Translations under genes and position numbers: made by a program
In this document: positions 1 through 9,759 of the stretch, piece by piece
Position numbering within the stretch: the stretch's first letter is position 1
Layout of the letters: the number at the start of each line of letters is the position of its first letter
NCBI GenBank assembly: GCA_031276485.1
Contig: JAISMY010000016.1
Location: forward strand, 1-36,606
Direction of reading: 5' to 3'
DNA length: 36,606 nt
DNA from: Desulfovibrio sp.
GTDB taxonomy: Bacteria; Desulfobacterota; Desulfovibrionia; Desulfovibrionales; Desulfovibrionaceae
Notes under the pieces: generated by a model
Databases searched by the model: none
Told to the model about the DNA's origin: nothing
What the model saw: only the letters and a program-made list of their open reading frames with translations

Positions 1-3000
1 CAGAAGGCGGCCATAGACAGCCTGCAAGACGGGGAAACCCTGACCCTGACCTATACGGTGAAGGTGGACGACGGCCACGGCGGCTCCGATTCCAAACAGG
101 TGGCCGTTACCCTGACCGGAACCAACGACGGCCCCCGCCTCTCCGTTCCTGAAGACTTCAGCCTGGACGAACCGGGTCTGGTGGAAGCCTGGGGTGGAGC
201 GCAGTCGGCCGAAACGGTGGCCGCCGGCCTGACCACCAACAAAACGGAACTGCAACTCGACTTCTCGGATGTGGACAGCGATCCCCTTACCGTCACTATC
301 GCCTGCGGCGGCGAGAACATCTCCTTCACCTGGAGCCAGAGCGCCGGAACGGCCTCCGCTTTCCAGAACGGCGCCACGTACTTTGATACGGACTACGGAC
401 GGGTCAGCTATGAAGGCGGCAAGTTCTTCTACACCGTGCTGAACCGGGCGGACGAACTCCGGGAGGATCATACGGACGAAATTACCGTGCGCGTCACGGA
501 CGACAAGGGGCTGCACGTGGAGCAGGATTTTGACGTCACCATCGAAGCCTCCGACGACGTCCCCGTGTTCTACGGCGATACGATGTACGGCACGGGCTAC
601 GACCCCGCCGTTCCTCTGGTGCTCACCCCCCTCATCGACCAGACCAAGGTGGTGGAGGGCAAGCTGCGCCTCGGGGACATCGATTCCGACGACGCCAAGC
701 TCACCTTCCATCTGGTGGAAGAAGGCAAGGTCGTGGAAGGCGCGCCCATAGAGCAGGGCGCGGACGGCTATCCGGGCTATGTGTTCAAACTGGAGCACGG
801 CACCCTGACCCTGCATTGGGACGCCAGCGAGGCGGAAAGCGGGGACGACCGCTTCCAGGCGGACACCTTCCCCGGCGAAGGCTTCTGGAAGTACAAGTAT
901 ATCATGGATTCCGAGTATATCGCATCGCACAAGATGCTCAACGTGGAGTTCAACGTGGAGATCGTGGCCCACGACCCGGCCTATGATCTCGCCAATCCGG
1001 ACCCGGCCATGGCGACCGCGGCTACCCTGCATGTGGAAGCCTCCCTGTTTACCCCCGGCATGGGGAAGGCAGTGCCGGTTCCGGACTTCGCCGTCGTCAG
1101 CCCGGACGGGATTGAGAAATTCGGCGAAACGGAAAATCCGGCTTCGGCGCAATGCAACGTCCTGCTCAACGATTTGAACAACGAGAAACTCAGCGCCGTG
1201 GACAACGGCGTGACGGTGGTCGCGGCCGCGGGCGGGGCGCTGGACCATACGGACGCGAACGGCGCGTACCGGGAAGGGAGTACGGAATACGGCACCTGGC
1301 GGCTGTATGAGAGCGGGGAATTCACCTTCACCCCCGATCCGGACTCCGCGGCCTTCAAGGCACTGGGGTCCAGCGGCGAGGCCGTCATCAACATTCCCTA
1401 TACCGTGACCGACCCCGGCGCGCCCGCCGGCAACACCATCACCAGCTACCTTAAGGTAACCGTGCGCGGGGAAAACAGCGCTCCGGAAGCCTCCGACCTC
1501 ACCCTGGCGACAACAGCCGGCTGGAACGACGATTCCGGCATCCTGCACTTCGCCGATCTGGCCAGGGACGTGAACACCAGGGACGTTCTGGACTATACCT
1601 TCAGGGACGGGACGGTCGAACTGAGCGGCAGGACCGGCGGCTTCACGGTTGATCTGAACCCGGCCGACCTCACTCTGCCGGCGGGCTTTGTCTTCAACCC
1701 CCAGGGAAACTGGGCGGAAGGCGGGAAGTACACCCAGACCGTGGGCACGGCGGACGACATTGTATATAAATATCAATACGGCTGGCTGGTGGCGCATCCG
1801 GACGGCAGCTACGACTTTGTGGTTGACCGCACCAATCCCGACGTGATCAGGCTGAACCCCCAGAGCGAGCCCCTGGAAGTGAAGATCAACTTCGACGTTA
1901 CGGACCGCCTTGCCTCGCAGGACGATTATGCCGACCGGGGCACTGATTCCGGCTCGGTCACCATCCGCATCAGCGGCGGCTACGACAAGCTGGCCGTCAA
2001 CGCTCTGGATACGGTGGGCGAACTGCGCGACAGCCATTTCGACCCTGAAGTGGTGGACGGCGCAACCCGCGCCGTCTGGAATCTGGGCATGGAGCGGGGC
2101 AGCGATGTGGAAATTGCCGATGACGGAACCGCCACCCTCAATGCCGGCAAGCTGAATGTCGATATCGGCGAAAACAGGCAGGATGACGTGGCGTCTTTCC
2201 GCATCTGCGAGAACCTGGACAACCTGGTGCGCGCCCTGGACGGAACCGGGGGCAACTATACCTATTCCTTCCCCAACGGCCAGGCCCTGTTCGGCAAAGA
2301 CGCGGAGACCGGAGCCATCGTCCGCATCGGCACCATAGGCATCGGGCACACCAGGATTTTGCATATTAACTTTGTGGATGGCACCCAAACCAAGTGGAAC
2401 CTCAAGGGCGAGTTTTCCGAGTTCTTTACGGACGCGGCCGGGACCGTACCCCTGAAGCTTCTCGCCACCTCCACCCTGTCTCCGGACAGCAAGACGGAAA
2501 TCCATCTGGACTTTACCATGCGCTTTGCCGACGATTCCCCGGTGGTCAACGGGGTGCGCCTGAGCCTGGTCGATGGCGAGGGCAGCGGGCGGGTGCTCTT
2601 CCATGACGTGGATACGGCCAAAACCCTCCTCAGCTTGTGGGTGCAAAACCCTGATGACGAGGACAGCCTGATCCGGATCACGGCCACGGGCGAGGACTAC
2701 CAGACGGTGGAGTACGGGCACGGTACCCTCAATATCCGGGCCGACGGCACCTTCACCTACAGCGAAAAGGACGATGCGCCCGATGCGGGCAAGAACCACA
2801 ACATCCGGGTGGTGGTTTCCGACGGCAACAGCGCCACGGAAAACGTCATCACCCTGGCCAACGGCGCCGGCGGAGCTGTCATCAATGTGCGGGACGACCT
2901 AAGAGGGGCCACCCACAGCGAACACGAACAGTGGACACTGGATGGGAATGTCCTGGACAATGACAGCGGCACCACCGGCGAAGTGCTCAACGCCGGCACC

Positions 3001-5763
3001 TACCACCTGGAAAACTACTTCATCGGGGCCGCCGGAGTGGACAAGCTGGAGAACGTCTCCAAGGGCGGGGCCGCCGCCGGCTTCACCGCCGCGCGGGAAT
3101 TCGCGCCTAATGCCTACCTGGAGGACCAGGAGGGGGTCGAACCTGGGCGCTTTGTGGTCAGGCTCGGGAATGTCGCCCTGACCCTGGATTCCGACGGCAC
3201 CTACATGTGGGAGGGAAGCCAGCAGATTATCGTTTACGACACGGTGACGGGGAAAGCCTACAACATCTACGCCCATACCGAGCACGCCGTGCAGCAGCAG
3301 ATGATTAAAGATACCGGGCTGACCGCCGAGCAACTGAAGGGAGCCCTGACCGTGCATGTGCCCTACCAAGTGCAGGACGCGGCCGGGGAAGTGCACGAGG
3401 GCGATCTGGGCCTGCAGTATTGGGTCAGTTACAACGGGAACCAGTATTACAGCAGCTATCACGTCCAGTCCGGCACCACCTCGGAAATCCGCTCCTCCAG
3501 CCTCTTTGACCGGGTGAGCGCGGACGACGGCGCCGAGTTCCTGAACAGCGCGCCGGCCACATTCAACGCCCCCCTCTGCTACGACACCGACCGCGACGAC
3601 ATCAACCTGCGCTTCGGCGAGGTGGACGCCGCCGGCAATCCCGTTTGGGGCGCCGTGGAGGATAACCCCTGGGTAAACCTGCGCGAGGCCATGACCGGCG
3701 GCGATCCCGACCTCAAGGTCTTTGACGTTCCCCTCTACGCCTGGGTAAACGCCGACACCGGCGCGGTTTCCGCGGCCAAGGCCGCCGGCTTCACCTGCGT
3801 GCAGGTGGGCGTGGGCACCTATACCCAGACCGCCGGGACCAACACCATGACTGCGGGCTGGGATGAGAACGGCAATCCCATTTATGTGCGCAACTACGCC
3901 GAGGCCCGGGGCAGCATGAGCGTCAACTTCTTTGCCCCTGACGCGGACAATCCGGAACTGGCCGCCTTTATGGAGGCCCTCAAGAACCTCTCCGAGAACG
4001 AGGCGCGGAACATGATGTTCTTTGCCGCCCAGACCAAGGACGCTGCCGGCGCTTCGAACAGCGCCTTCAACTACATCTCCGTCACCGGCTCCGACGTGCT
4101 TCCGGCCGGGCTGGATGTGAGCCTGAACGAAGCCGCCCTGCTGAATGCGGACGAGCACGGCCTGGCCACCGGCGTGGGCGCGGCCTCTTCCCACACCGTG
4201 GGCACCGCCCGCCACACCGCCGCCGGCTGGGATACCGAGGACACGGATGCCGACCACGCCACGGCGGACAACGGCTTTACCCTGCGCGCCGACGGAGCCT
4301 ACGGCTACCTGGAATGGAACGGGACCGACTACGCCTACCATTTGTATGAAGCCGGAGACATCAAGAACGGCGAGGAGCTTACCCAGGCCCAGGTGAACGC
4401 GCTGCGCCAGGAGCTGGCCCGCATGGTGGACGGCCAGAGCAAAGAGGAACACTTCTCCGTCACCATGGTGGACAAGAACGGAGAAAGCAAAACCGGCACC
4501 GTCAACGTCACTGTCAAGGGCCAGGATACTAACTTCGCCGAGTCGATCGACACCTCCGGCGTCCTCACGGCCACCGGCGAACACGCCGTCTTCTCCAACG
4601 CCCTGGCGCAGGTGTTCAACATCCAGGACGCCTACGACAGCCTGACCTACCGTCTGGAGGTCAACGGCGTCGTCTATCCCACGGCGGCGCAGACAGGGGA
4701 CCGGGTGCTCATCCAGGTGGCGGAAGGCGGGACCAACTACGGACAGATCGTCTTCTTCCCCAAAACAGGGGAGTATTCCTTTGAGAGCAACGGCAAGCTG
4801 GTTCACGGGCAGGAACTGCCCATAGAGATCTCCGCCTGGGCGGAGGTGGTCAACGCCGGGCATTCCGGGTTCATTCCCGGCACTACCACGCCCGGCTACG
4901 CCACGCCGCATGTGGACCTGGACCTGACCGTCACCGGCGTGAACGACGCGCCGCTGGTCTTCACCCTCTCCGGCCTGGCCGAGGCGGGCGGCGACATCAT
5001 CGGCGGGATATCCTGGCTTGACCCGGACAACGCCGTTTCCGACCCCTCCATTGTGAGCATCAGCTATAACGGACAGGCCGCCGCCATTGCTTCCAATCCC
5101 TCGGACGCCTACACCCACGAGATTGAGGGAGACTACGGCAGCCTGCTCTATAACGAACAGTCCGGCGCTTACCACTACAAGCGCAACGGCGACGCCTTTG
5201 CCGACGGAGAACACCGCGTCATCGACCAATTCAAGGTCGCTGTCACCGACAACGGTGTTGACGGCGAGTATAAGGCGACGGGCGAGGGCGAGCTTTCCAT
5301 CTACGCCGTGGATGGAAACTACGAGAAAGGCACTGCGGGGGTCGACACGATCAGCTTCGATCTGATCTCCCAGAATCTGTCGCACATCATCCAGGCCGGG
5401 GGCGGCAACGACATCATAAACCTGGAAAACACCAGCAACCAGAACATCCTGGTGTGGAACGCCGGGGACGCGGCGGGCGGCGGCAGCCCGGTGGTGGATA
5501 CAGTAAACGGTTTTGCGAAAGGCTTGGAAGGCGACGCTCTGGATCTGCGCGGGATTCTGGACGATCTTGCCGGAGACAGCGGCAAGACGGCGGCTGATCT
5601 GGTGTCTTTTGCAGTGGAGAACGGCAAGACCACCATCAACATCGGCGGGGCCGACAATCCCGCCCAGCCGGTACAGCAGATAGTTCTGGATTCTGTTGAA
5701 TTGAATTACAGTAACGGCAGCTATGAGGAACTGGCGCAGCAGATACTGCTGATCACGTCATAA
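1..5763 (+). CDS. Giant VCBS-repeat adhesin with type I secretion signal (5' end outside window)
   Basis: The reading frame is open from the first base, so this is the C-terminal part (about 1,920 residues) of a larger surface protein. It carries repeated Ig/cadherin-like beta-sandwich modules with VCBS-type signatures, such as DDGHGGSDSKQV followed by GTNDGP near the start and VTGVNDAPLVF near residue 1,660. It is rich in Asp, Gly and Thr and almost free of Cys. The last 140 residues (GGGNDIINLEN, then GDALDLRGILDD) match the type I secretion C-terminal target domain of VCBS/LapA-like adhesins. Such proteins leave through a TolC/ABC/MFP channel and mediate attachment or biofilm formation. 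The transporter genes are not in the window. The substrate is unknown; adhesin function is inferred from the family. Stop TAA at 5761-5763. Confidence 0.9.
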   Translation, partial: QKAAIDSLQDGETLTLTYTVKVDDGHGGSDSKQVAVTLTGTNDGPRLSVPEDFSLDEPGLVEAWGGAQSAETVAAGLTTNKTELQLDFSDVDSDPLTVTIACGGENISFTWSQSAGTASAFQNGATYFDTDYGRVSYEGGKFFYTVLNRADELREDHTDEITVRVTDDKGLHVEQDFDVTIEASDDVPVFYGDTMYGTGYDPAVPLVLTPLIDQTKVVEGKLRLGDIDSDDAKLTFHLVEEGKVVEGAPIEQGADGYPGYVFKLEHGTLTLHWDASEAESGDDRFQADTFPGEGFWKYKYIMDSEYIASHKMLNVEFNVEIVAHDPAYDLANPDPAMATAATLHVEASLFTPGMGKAVPVPDFAVVSPDGIEKFGETENPASAQCNVLLNDLNNEKLSAVDNGVTVVAAAGGALDHTDANGAYREGSTEYGTWRLYESGEFTFTPDPDSAAFKALGSSGEAVINIPYTVTDPGAPAGNTITSYLKVTVRGENSAPEASDLTLATTAGWNDDSGILHFADLARDVNTRDVLDYTFRDGTVELSGRTGGFTVDLNPADLTLPAGFVFNPQGNWAEGGKYTQTVGTADDIVYKYQYGWLVAHPDGSYDFVVDRTNPDVIRLNPQSEPLEVKINFDVTDRLASQDDYADRGTDSGSVTIRISGGYDKLAVNALDTVGELRDSHFDPEVVDGATRAVWNLGMERGSDVEIADDGTATLNAGKLNVDIGENRQDDVASFRICENLDNLVRALDGTGGNYTYSFPNGQALFGKDAETGAIVRIGTIGIGHTRILHINFVDGTQTKWNLKGEFSEFFTDAAGTVPLKLLATSTLSPDSKTEIHLDFTMRFADDSPVVNGVRLSLVDGEGSGRVLFHDVDTAKTLLSLWVQNPDDEDSLIRITATGEDYQTVEYGHGTLNIRADGTFTYSEKDDAPDAGKNHNIRVVVSDGNSATENVITLANGAGGAVINVRDDLRGATHSEHEQWTLDGNVLDNDSGTTGEVLNAGTYHLENYFIGAAGVDKLENVSKGGAAAGFTAAREFAPNAYLEDQEGVEPGRFVVRLGNVALTLDSDGTYMWEGSQQIIVYDTVTGKAYNIYAHTEHAVQQQMIKDTGLTAEQLKGALTVHVPYQVQDAAGEVHEGDLGLQYWVSYNGNQYYSSYHVQSGTTSEIRSSSLFDRVSADDGAEFLNSAPATFNAPLCYDTDRDDINLRFGEVDAAGNPVWGAVEDNPWVNLREAMTGGDPDLKVFDVPLYAWVNADTGAVSAAKAAGFTCVQVGVGTYTQTAGTNTMTAGWDENGNPIYVRNYAEARGSMSVNFFAPDADNPELAAFMEALKNLSENEARNMMFFAAQTKDAAGASNSAFNYISVTGSDVLPAGLDVSLNEAALLNADEHGLATGVGAASSHTVGTARHTAAGWDTEDTDADHATADNGFTLRADGAYGYLEWNGTDYAYHLYEAGDIKNGEELTQAQVNALRQELARMVDGQSKEEHFSVTMVDKNGESKTGTVNVTVKGQDTNFAESIDTSGVLTATGEHAVFSNALAQVFNIQDAYDSLTYRLEVNGVVYPTAAQTGDRVLIQVAEGGTNYGQIVFFPKTGEYSFESNGKLVHGQELPIEISAWAEVVNAGHSGFIPGTTTPGYATPHVDLDLTVTGVNDAPLVFTLSGLAEAGGDIIGGISWLDPDNAVSDPSIVSISYNGQAAAIASNPSDAYTHEIEGDYGSLLYNEQSGAYHYKRNGDAFADGEHRVIDQFKVAVTDNGVDGEYKATGEGELSIYAVDGNYEKGTAGVDTISFDLISQNLSHIIQAGGGNDIINLENTSNQNILVWNAGDAAGGGSPVVDTVNGFAKGLEGDALDLRGILDDLAGDSGKTAADLVSFAVENGKTTINIGGADNPAQPVQQIVLDSVELNYSNGSYEELAQQILLITS

Positions 5764-5770
5764 TGCCGAT

Positions 5771-5803
5771 TCCGGATAAAAATTGACGTAATTTTTGTCC
5801 GGG
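5771..5803. terminator. Hairpin just after the adhesin stop codon
   Basis: An inverted repeat begins 8 bases after the stop: arms CCGGATAAAAATT and AATTTTTGTCCGG (one G-T pair) around loop GACGT. The A/T-rich inner arm resembles a bidirectional terminator, although no T-run follows the right arm. Likely the adhesin terminator. Confidence 0.5.
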
Positions 5804-5853
5804 ATTGGAGAGCGCGACAGGGAGGTCGCGCCGCAATGCAAAGCGTTTGGTGA

Positions 5854-5883
5854 GGCGCGGCGGGGCTGCGGTCCCGCCGCGCC
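5854..5883. terminator. GC-rich hairpin (possible second terminator)
   Basis: Perfect 11-bp inverted repeat, GGCGCGGCGGG and CCCGCCGCGCC, around an 8-base loop. There is no U-tract, so it may be an mRNA 3'-end stabiliser or repeat rather than an intrinsic terminator. Confidence 0.35.
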
Positions 5884-5947
5884 GGCACGTCAAAAACGCA
5901 TGGGCGCATGGAAGCGCCGCTGTATTCTTTTGAAAGGCATGGGGATG

Positions 5948-6007
5948 GATTCTTCGCTGCGCTCAGAATGACAAACGCGCGGTCATTCTGAGCCGCAGTG
6001 AAGCGAA
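5948..6007. repeat. Dispersed inverted repeat (GTCATTCTGAG type)
   Basis: The arms GATTCTTCGCTGCGCTCAGA... (5948-5972) and GTCATTCTGAGCCGCAGTGA... (5982-6007) face each other. This GTCATTCTGAG...GAAGAATC motif is widespread as an intergenic repeat in many bacterial genomes. A degenerate second copy lies at 6857-6890. No coding potential is seen. Confidence 0.55.
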
Positions 6008-6024
6008 GGCGAAGCAGCGATTCT

Positions 6025-6267
6025 AATTTTAACAAATTTATAGATTTTTGTAAAAAGTTAAATCCTATATACCTTGGCGATGCGCTTTATGCCAAGCATG
6101 AGATATGTAATAGAATTTTGAAAGAAGGTGGAAATTTTATCTTTACATGCAAAGATAGTAGTCATAAAGTATTATGTGAATTTCGTAGAGGTCTAAAAGC
6201 AGCACAGCACATAGAAAAAATAGTAAAAGGTAAACAAATCACGTTTTCAACTCATGGAATATGCTGA
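6025..6267 (+). pseudogene. AT-rich fragment of a DDE transposase
   Basis: About 80 codons read NKFIDFCKKLNPIYLGDALY, then KHEICNRILKEGGNFIFTCK and SSHKVLCEF, and end in two in-frame stops. The pattern GD-LYA...I...L..GG.FIF.CK..SH resembles the central DDE region of IS transposases; I recognise the style but cannot name the family. There is no start codon with a ribosome site, no N-terminal DNA-binding part, and no C-terminal catalytic Glu region. The fragment is far more AT-rich than its surroundings, which indicates foreign origin. It is bounded on the left by the inverted repeat at 5948-6007, and composition returns to GC-rich around 6360. Confidence 0.6.
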
Positions 6268-6409
6268 TGAGAACAGTCATAACCGGTGTCCCTCCTCCGT
6301 AATCGTAAAAAATTGTGATATTTCACGACTATAACGTATACCCCTTCTAAAATTGGAATTGCTGCGGAGCCGCGCATGACCTTGACTTTGCCTCAGGGCG
6401 GTTGTATAG

Positions 6410-6459
6410 AAAAAAGGAACCCCGGCCCCTGCGTAAATGCGTAAACAGGAACCGGGGCT
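6410..6459 (-). terminator. Strong rho-independent terminator of the 45-aa gene
   Basis: Read on the minus strand: a 14-bp stem (AGCCCCGGTTCCTG with CAGGGGCCGGGGTT, including G-U pairs), a 14-base loop, then CC and six T's. It lies 30 bases downstream of the stop codon at 6490 and shows that a transcript ends here. Confidence 0.8.
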
Positions 6460-6489
6460 GGGCACGGCGCGTGAGCGCCTGCCACACGG

Positions 6490-6627
6490 CTACCGGCATA
6501 GGACACACGTTTTCGGCCCCGTATCAGCGCCTAACTGATACGGGGCCAACTGCTGCTCAGCCGTTGGGGCTGAGAGCAGAAGCAGTATCAGAGCCATCAA
6601 CGCGACGAAAACAAGTTTCCGCAGCAT
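6490..6627 (-). CDS. 45-aa secreted or membrane-anchored peptide with C-terminal CxxC
   Basis: ATG at 6627 is preceded by a strong ribosome site (AGGAGGG, about 7 bases upstream). The product starts MLRKLVFVALMALILLLLSA, a basic N-terminus with a long hydrophobic stretch typical of a signal peptide or single membrane helix. A short polar tail follows, ending TCVLCR with Cys41 and Cys44 as a CxxC pair. The stop is TAG at 6490-6492 and a strong terminator follows, so this looks like a self-contained gene. I recognise no family. The coding DNA also holds a perfect 13-bp inverted repeat (6515-6547) and another stem (6556-6574), so the message is highly structured; a structured RNA is the alternative reading. 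A metal-binding, redox or toxic-peptide role cannot be told apart from sequence. Confidence 0.55.
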   Translation of the reverse strand: MLRKLVFVALMALILLLLSAPTAEQQLAPYQLGADTGPKTCVLCR

Positions 6628-6666
6628 GGCTGATACCCTCCTTGCTGTAGTGCGCCGCGCCCAGGC

Positions 6667-6705
6667 GCATAGGTTGAAGGGTAGCCGTGCGTCGGCAGCC
6701 TATGC
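6667..6705 (-). other. Possible structured 5' leader of the 45-aa gene
   Basis: On the minus strand the outer arms GCATAGG and CCTATGC enclose an inner GCCG/CGGC hairpin, 40-80 bases upstream of the ATG at 6627. The fold is modest. The rest of the 6628-7206 interval shows only the repeat at 6857-6890 and the sigma-54 promoter; I see no other supported gene there. Confidence 0.3.
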
Positions 6706-6856
6706 AGACCAGGAGATTATTGCAAGCGGGCTGCGGCAGAGCCGGCAAGTCTCATTATGGCCGGAACTGCCCTGCCTCCATGGCCGCATGTCGTGCTGAC
6801 GCATTGATTTGTCGTTGACAGGAAGGCACAAAATCCCTGCTGAACACGGTAAAAAA

Positions 6857-6890
6857 GTCATACTGAGAATTGCTGAAGGCGAAGAATCTA
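6857..6890. repeat. Second, degenerate copy of the GTCATTCTGAG repeat
   Basis: GTCATACTGAGAATTGCTGA followed by AGGCGAAGAATCTA matches one arm of the inverted repeat at 5948-6007 in order and spacing. Single arm only, with several substitutions. Confidence 0.45.
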
Positions 6891-7206
6891 TCTTGACGCC
6901 TCTTGCTTTTCCTGCGTCAGTCTGCGTTTTCGCCGTCGAAGCCGGGGCCGGCGCATCTAAATTTTCTTACTGCGGCAACACAGCACCCGCGCGGAGCGCC
7001 CTGGAAAATGTGTCGATTTGGCGGCTTCGAGAACCCGCGTGGGAAAAGAAACCTGTAGAAGGCAGTACGGCAACTCATCCCGGCGTTTACATTACTCGCA
7101 GTAATGATAAAAGTTTGGATGAGGAACAGCGGAAGTACAAGGTATGCGGCCGCTGCGCGCGGCGCCGAAAAAAAGTTTAGACAAAATCCAGAAAAAGCGA
7201 CAAGCG

Positions 7207-7222
7207 CGGCACTATTTTTGCT
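7207..7222 (+). promoter_or_regulatory. Sigma-54 (RpoN) promoter
   Basis: CGGCACTATTTTTGCT matches the consensus TGGCAC-N5-TTGCW except for its first base. The diagnostic GG (7208-7209) and GC (7220-7221) are separated by exactly 10 bases. The expected start of transcription is near 7233, about 40 bases before the GTG at 7275. An enhancer-binding activator would be required; no upstream activator site could be identified. Confidence 0.75.
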
Positions 7223-7274
7223 AGAAGGGGAGGTGTACGGGGATAGGGGAAAAAAATGCAGGCAAGGAGTTCTT

Positions 7275-7886
7275 GTGGACCTTTCGACGACATACCCGCA
7301 GACGCTGCATGCGCCGGCTCCCGAAACGCCGCCCGGCGCGGCGGCCGGGCCGGCTGACGGAGCCTGGGATTCTCCGGCCTTCGGAGAACAACAGGCTGAA
7401 CTGGAAACTATTCTGGCCGGGTTGAGGCAGTCTCTGGCGCTTCTGGACCGTTGCGACATACCCTCTCATCCGGACGGGAGCGAGCCGGGCGCGCGCGTCA
7501 CGGCCGCGCTGTCCGAGAGCATCGTGCGCATGCAGGACGATTTTTTGCGGGAACTTTGCACGGGACTGAAGGAACGCGGCATCGACCCGTCTTCCAAGCT
7601 TACCCTGCGTCTGGATGAAGACGCGAAACTGGAGGCCGTCGGCGACGATCCGGCCGGAGCGGCGGCGGAAGAGATCCTCGCTTACCGTCCGGAGCTTACG
7701 GAGCTGTTTACGGAAACGGCGGTGCGCGCCGCGTTGCTGCGCGGCCTGTCCGACCTGTGCAATGCCGTCCGCCGCGAACGCGCTGAAGACATTTATGCCG
7801 CCCTCAACGCCGGCGCCGGGGCATCTTGCTACCAAGTCAGCATCAAGGGCGATATGAGCCATTTTTACTTCGCGCGCCAGGCGTAG
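7275..7886 (+). CDS. Conserved-looking protein of unknown function, sigma-54 controlled
   Basis: GTG at 7275 is chosen because AAGGAG lies 5 bases upstream and the sigma-54 promoter is just ahead; the frame stays open further 5' but without a ribosome site. The product has 203 residues. It has a Pro/Ala-rich N-terminus, a helical middle containing SLALLDRCDIP, and a C-terminal half with SKLTLRLDEDAKLEAVGDDP. That last pattern (TL..DE.G.L...GDHP) is seen in assorted uncharacterised proteobacterial proteins. There is no signal peptide or membrane helix. RpoN control in this group is common for motility, nitrogen and energy genes, but nothing in the protein itself points to one of these. Stop TAG at 7884. 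Confidence 0.65.
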   Translation: MDLSTTYPQTLHAPAPETPPGAAAGPADGAWDSPAFGEQQAELETILAGLRQSLALLDRCDIPSHPDGSEPGARVTAALSESIVRMQDDFLRELCTGLKERGIDPSSKLTLRLDEDAKLEAVGDDPAGAAAEEILAYRPELTELFTETAVRAALLRGLSDLCNAVRRERAEDIYAALNAGAGASCYQVSIKGDMSHFYFARQA

Positions 7887-7887
7887 A

Positions 7888-8000
7888 GCAGTTCACGAAT
7901 GAAACGAGTGAACTACTCGGCAAGGATTTGCTTGCAAAGCCTTGCCGCGAAACAGGAGCAGGCGGGCAAAGCCTGCCGTAAGCGAACTGTTTCAAGCGTT
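7888..8000. repeat. Cluster of short stem-loops between convergent genes
   Basis: Consecutive inverted repeats: AGTTCAC/GTGAACT; GGCAAGG/CCTTGCC enclosing TTTGC/GCAAA; and GGCGGGC/GCCTGCC. They lie immediately downstream of the stop at 7886. They look like a REP-type composite element; function unknown. Confidence 0.45.
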
Positions 8001-8008
8001 AACTGCCC

Positions 8009-8046
8009 AGAAGCCGGGCGGCCGGGAGCCCGGCCGCCCGGCTTCT
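8009..8046. terminator. 18-bp perfect palindrome between convergent genes
   Basis: Arms AGAAGCCGGGCGGCCGGG and CCCGGCCGCCCGGCTTCT are separated by two bases. The hairpin sits between the stop at 7886 (plus) and the ilvC stop at 8063 (minus), so it probably ends both transcripts. It lacks a T-run. Confidence 0.6.
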
Positions 8047-8062
8047 GCCGACAGGAGTGCGG

Positions 8063-9170
<1,108 letters not shown>

Positions 9171-9248
9171 AATGTCGGAACCCGTACCGGCGTCCGGCGC
9201 GGGGTATTTTTCTTTCAGGAAGAGGCGCGCCGGCGCGAAAAACAGCGT

Positions 9249-9734
9249 TTACTCGTGCTGCATGCTGCGTTTCATGGCCATGGTGCCGGTGCGGGCCAGT
9301 TCCTTGATGCCGAAGCGGTTCAGCAGGTTGATGATGGCGCCGATTTTTTCGTGATCCCCGGTGGCTTCCAGGGTCAGGTCCACCAAACTTACGTCCACCA
9401 CCTTGCAGCGGAAAATATCGGCGATGCGCAGGACTTCCCCCCTGCGCGAATCGTCGGCCTGCACCTTGATGAGCATCATTTCGCGCTCGACGGCGGCCAG
9501 TTCCTGAAAATCTACGACCTTGATGACGGTCACCAGCTTGCGCAACTGCTTGATGATCTGTTCGATGATCTGGCTGTCGCCCGAGGTGGCGATGGTCATG
9601 TGCGAAACGCCGGGTTCGAGCGTCGGGGCCACGTTCAGCGATTCTATGTTGAAGCCCCGGCCGCTGAACAGACCGGCCACCCGGGACAGTACCCCAGGCT
9701 CGTTGTCCACAAGAACGGAAAGGACATATCTCAC
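9249..9734 (-). CDS. ilvN: Acetolactate synthase small (regulatory) subunit
   Basis: 161 residues. The N-terminal ACT domain starts [20 protein letters not shown], contains [13 protein letters not shown], and is followed by the ALS small-subunit C-terminal domain (LIKVQA...[17 protein letters not shown]). It binds the IlvB catalytic subunit, stimulates it and confers valine feedback inhibition in this family. It begins 25 bases after the ilvB stop with an AGGAGAT-type ribosome site, so the two are co-transcribed. Length and motifs are normal. Confidence 0.95.
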   Translation of the reverse strand: MRYVLSVLVDNEPGVLSRVAGLFSGRGFNIESLNVAPTLEPGVSHMTIATSGDSQIIEQIIKQLRKLVTVIKVVDFQELAAVEREMMLIKVQADDSRRGEVLRIADIFRCKVVDVSLVDLTLEATGDHEKIGAIINLLNRFGIKELARTGTMAMKRSMQHE

Positions 9735-9759
9735 GTTGTATCTCCTGTTGCAATCCGCA

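Noticed and set aside
2899-5385. 828-codon open frame on the minus strand under the adhesin gene
   Set aside because: It is the mirror of a GC-rich, codon-biased repeat gene; the plus-strand product has clear VCBS and secretion domains, while the minus product has no family character.
6809-7180. 123-codon plus-strand frame before the sigma-54 promoter
   Set aside because: No ribosome site, runs through the dispersed repeat, and has no protein-like composition.
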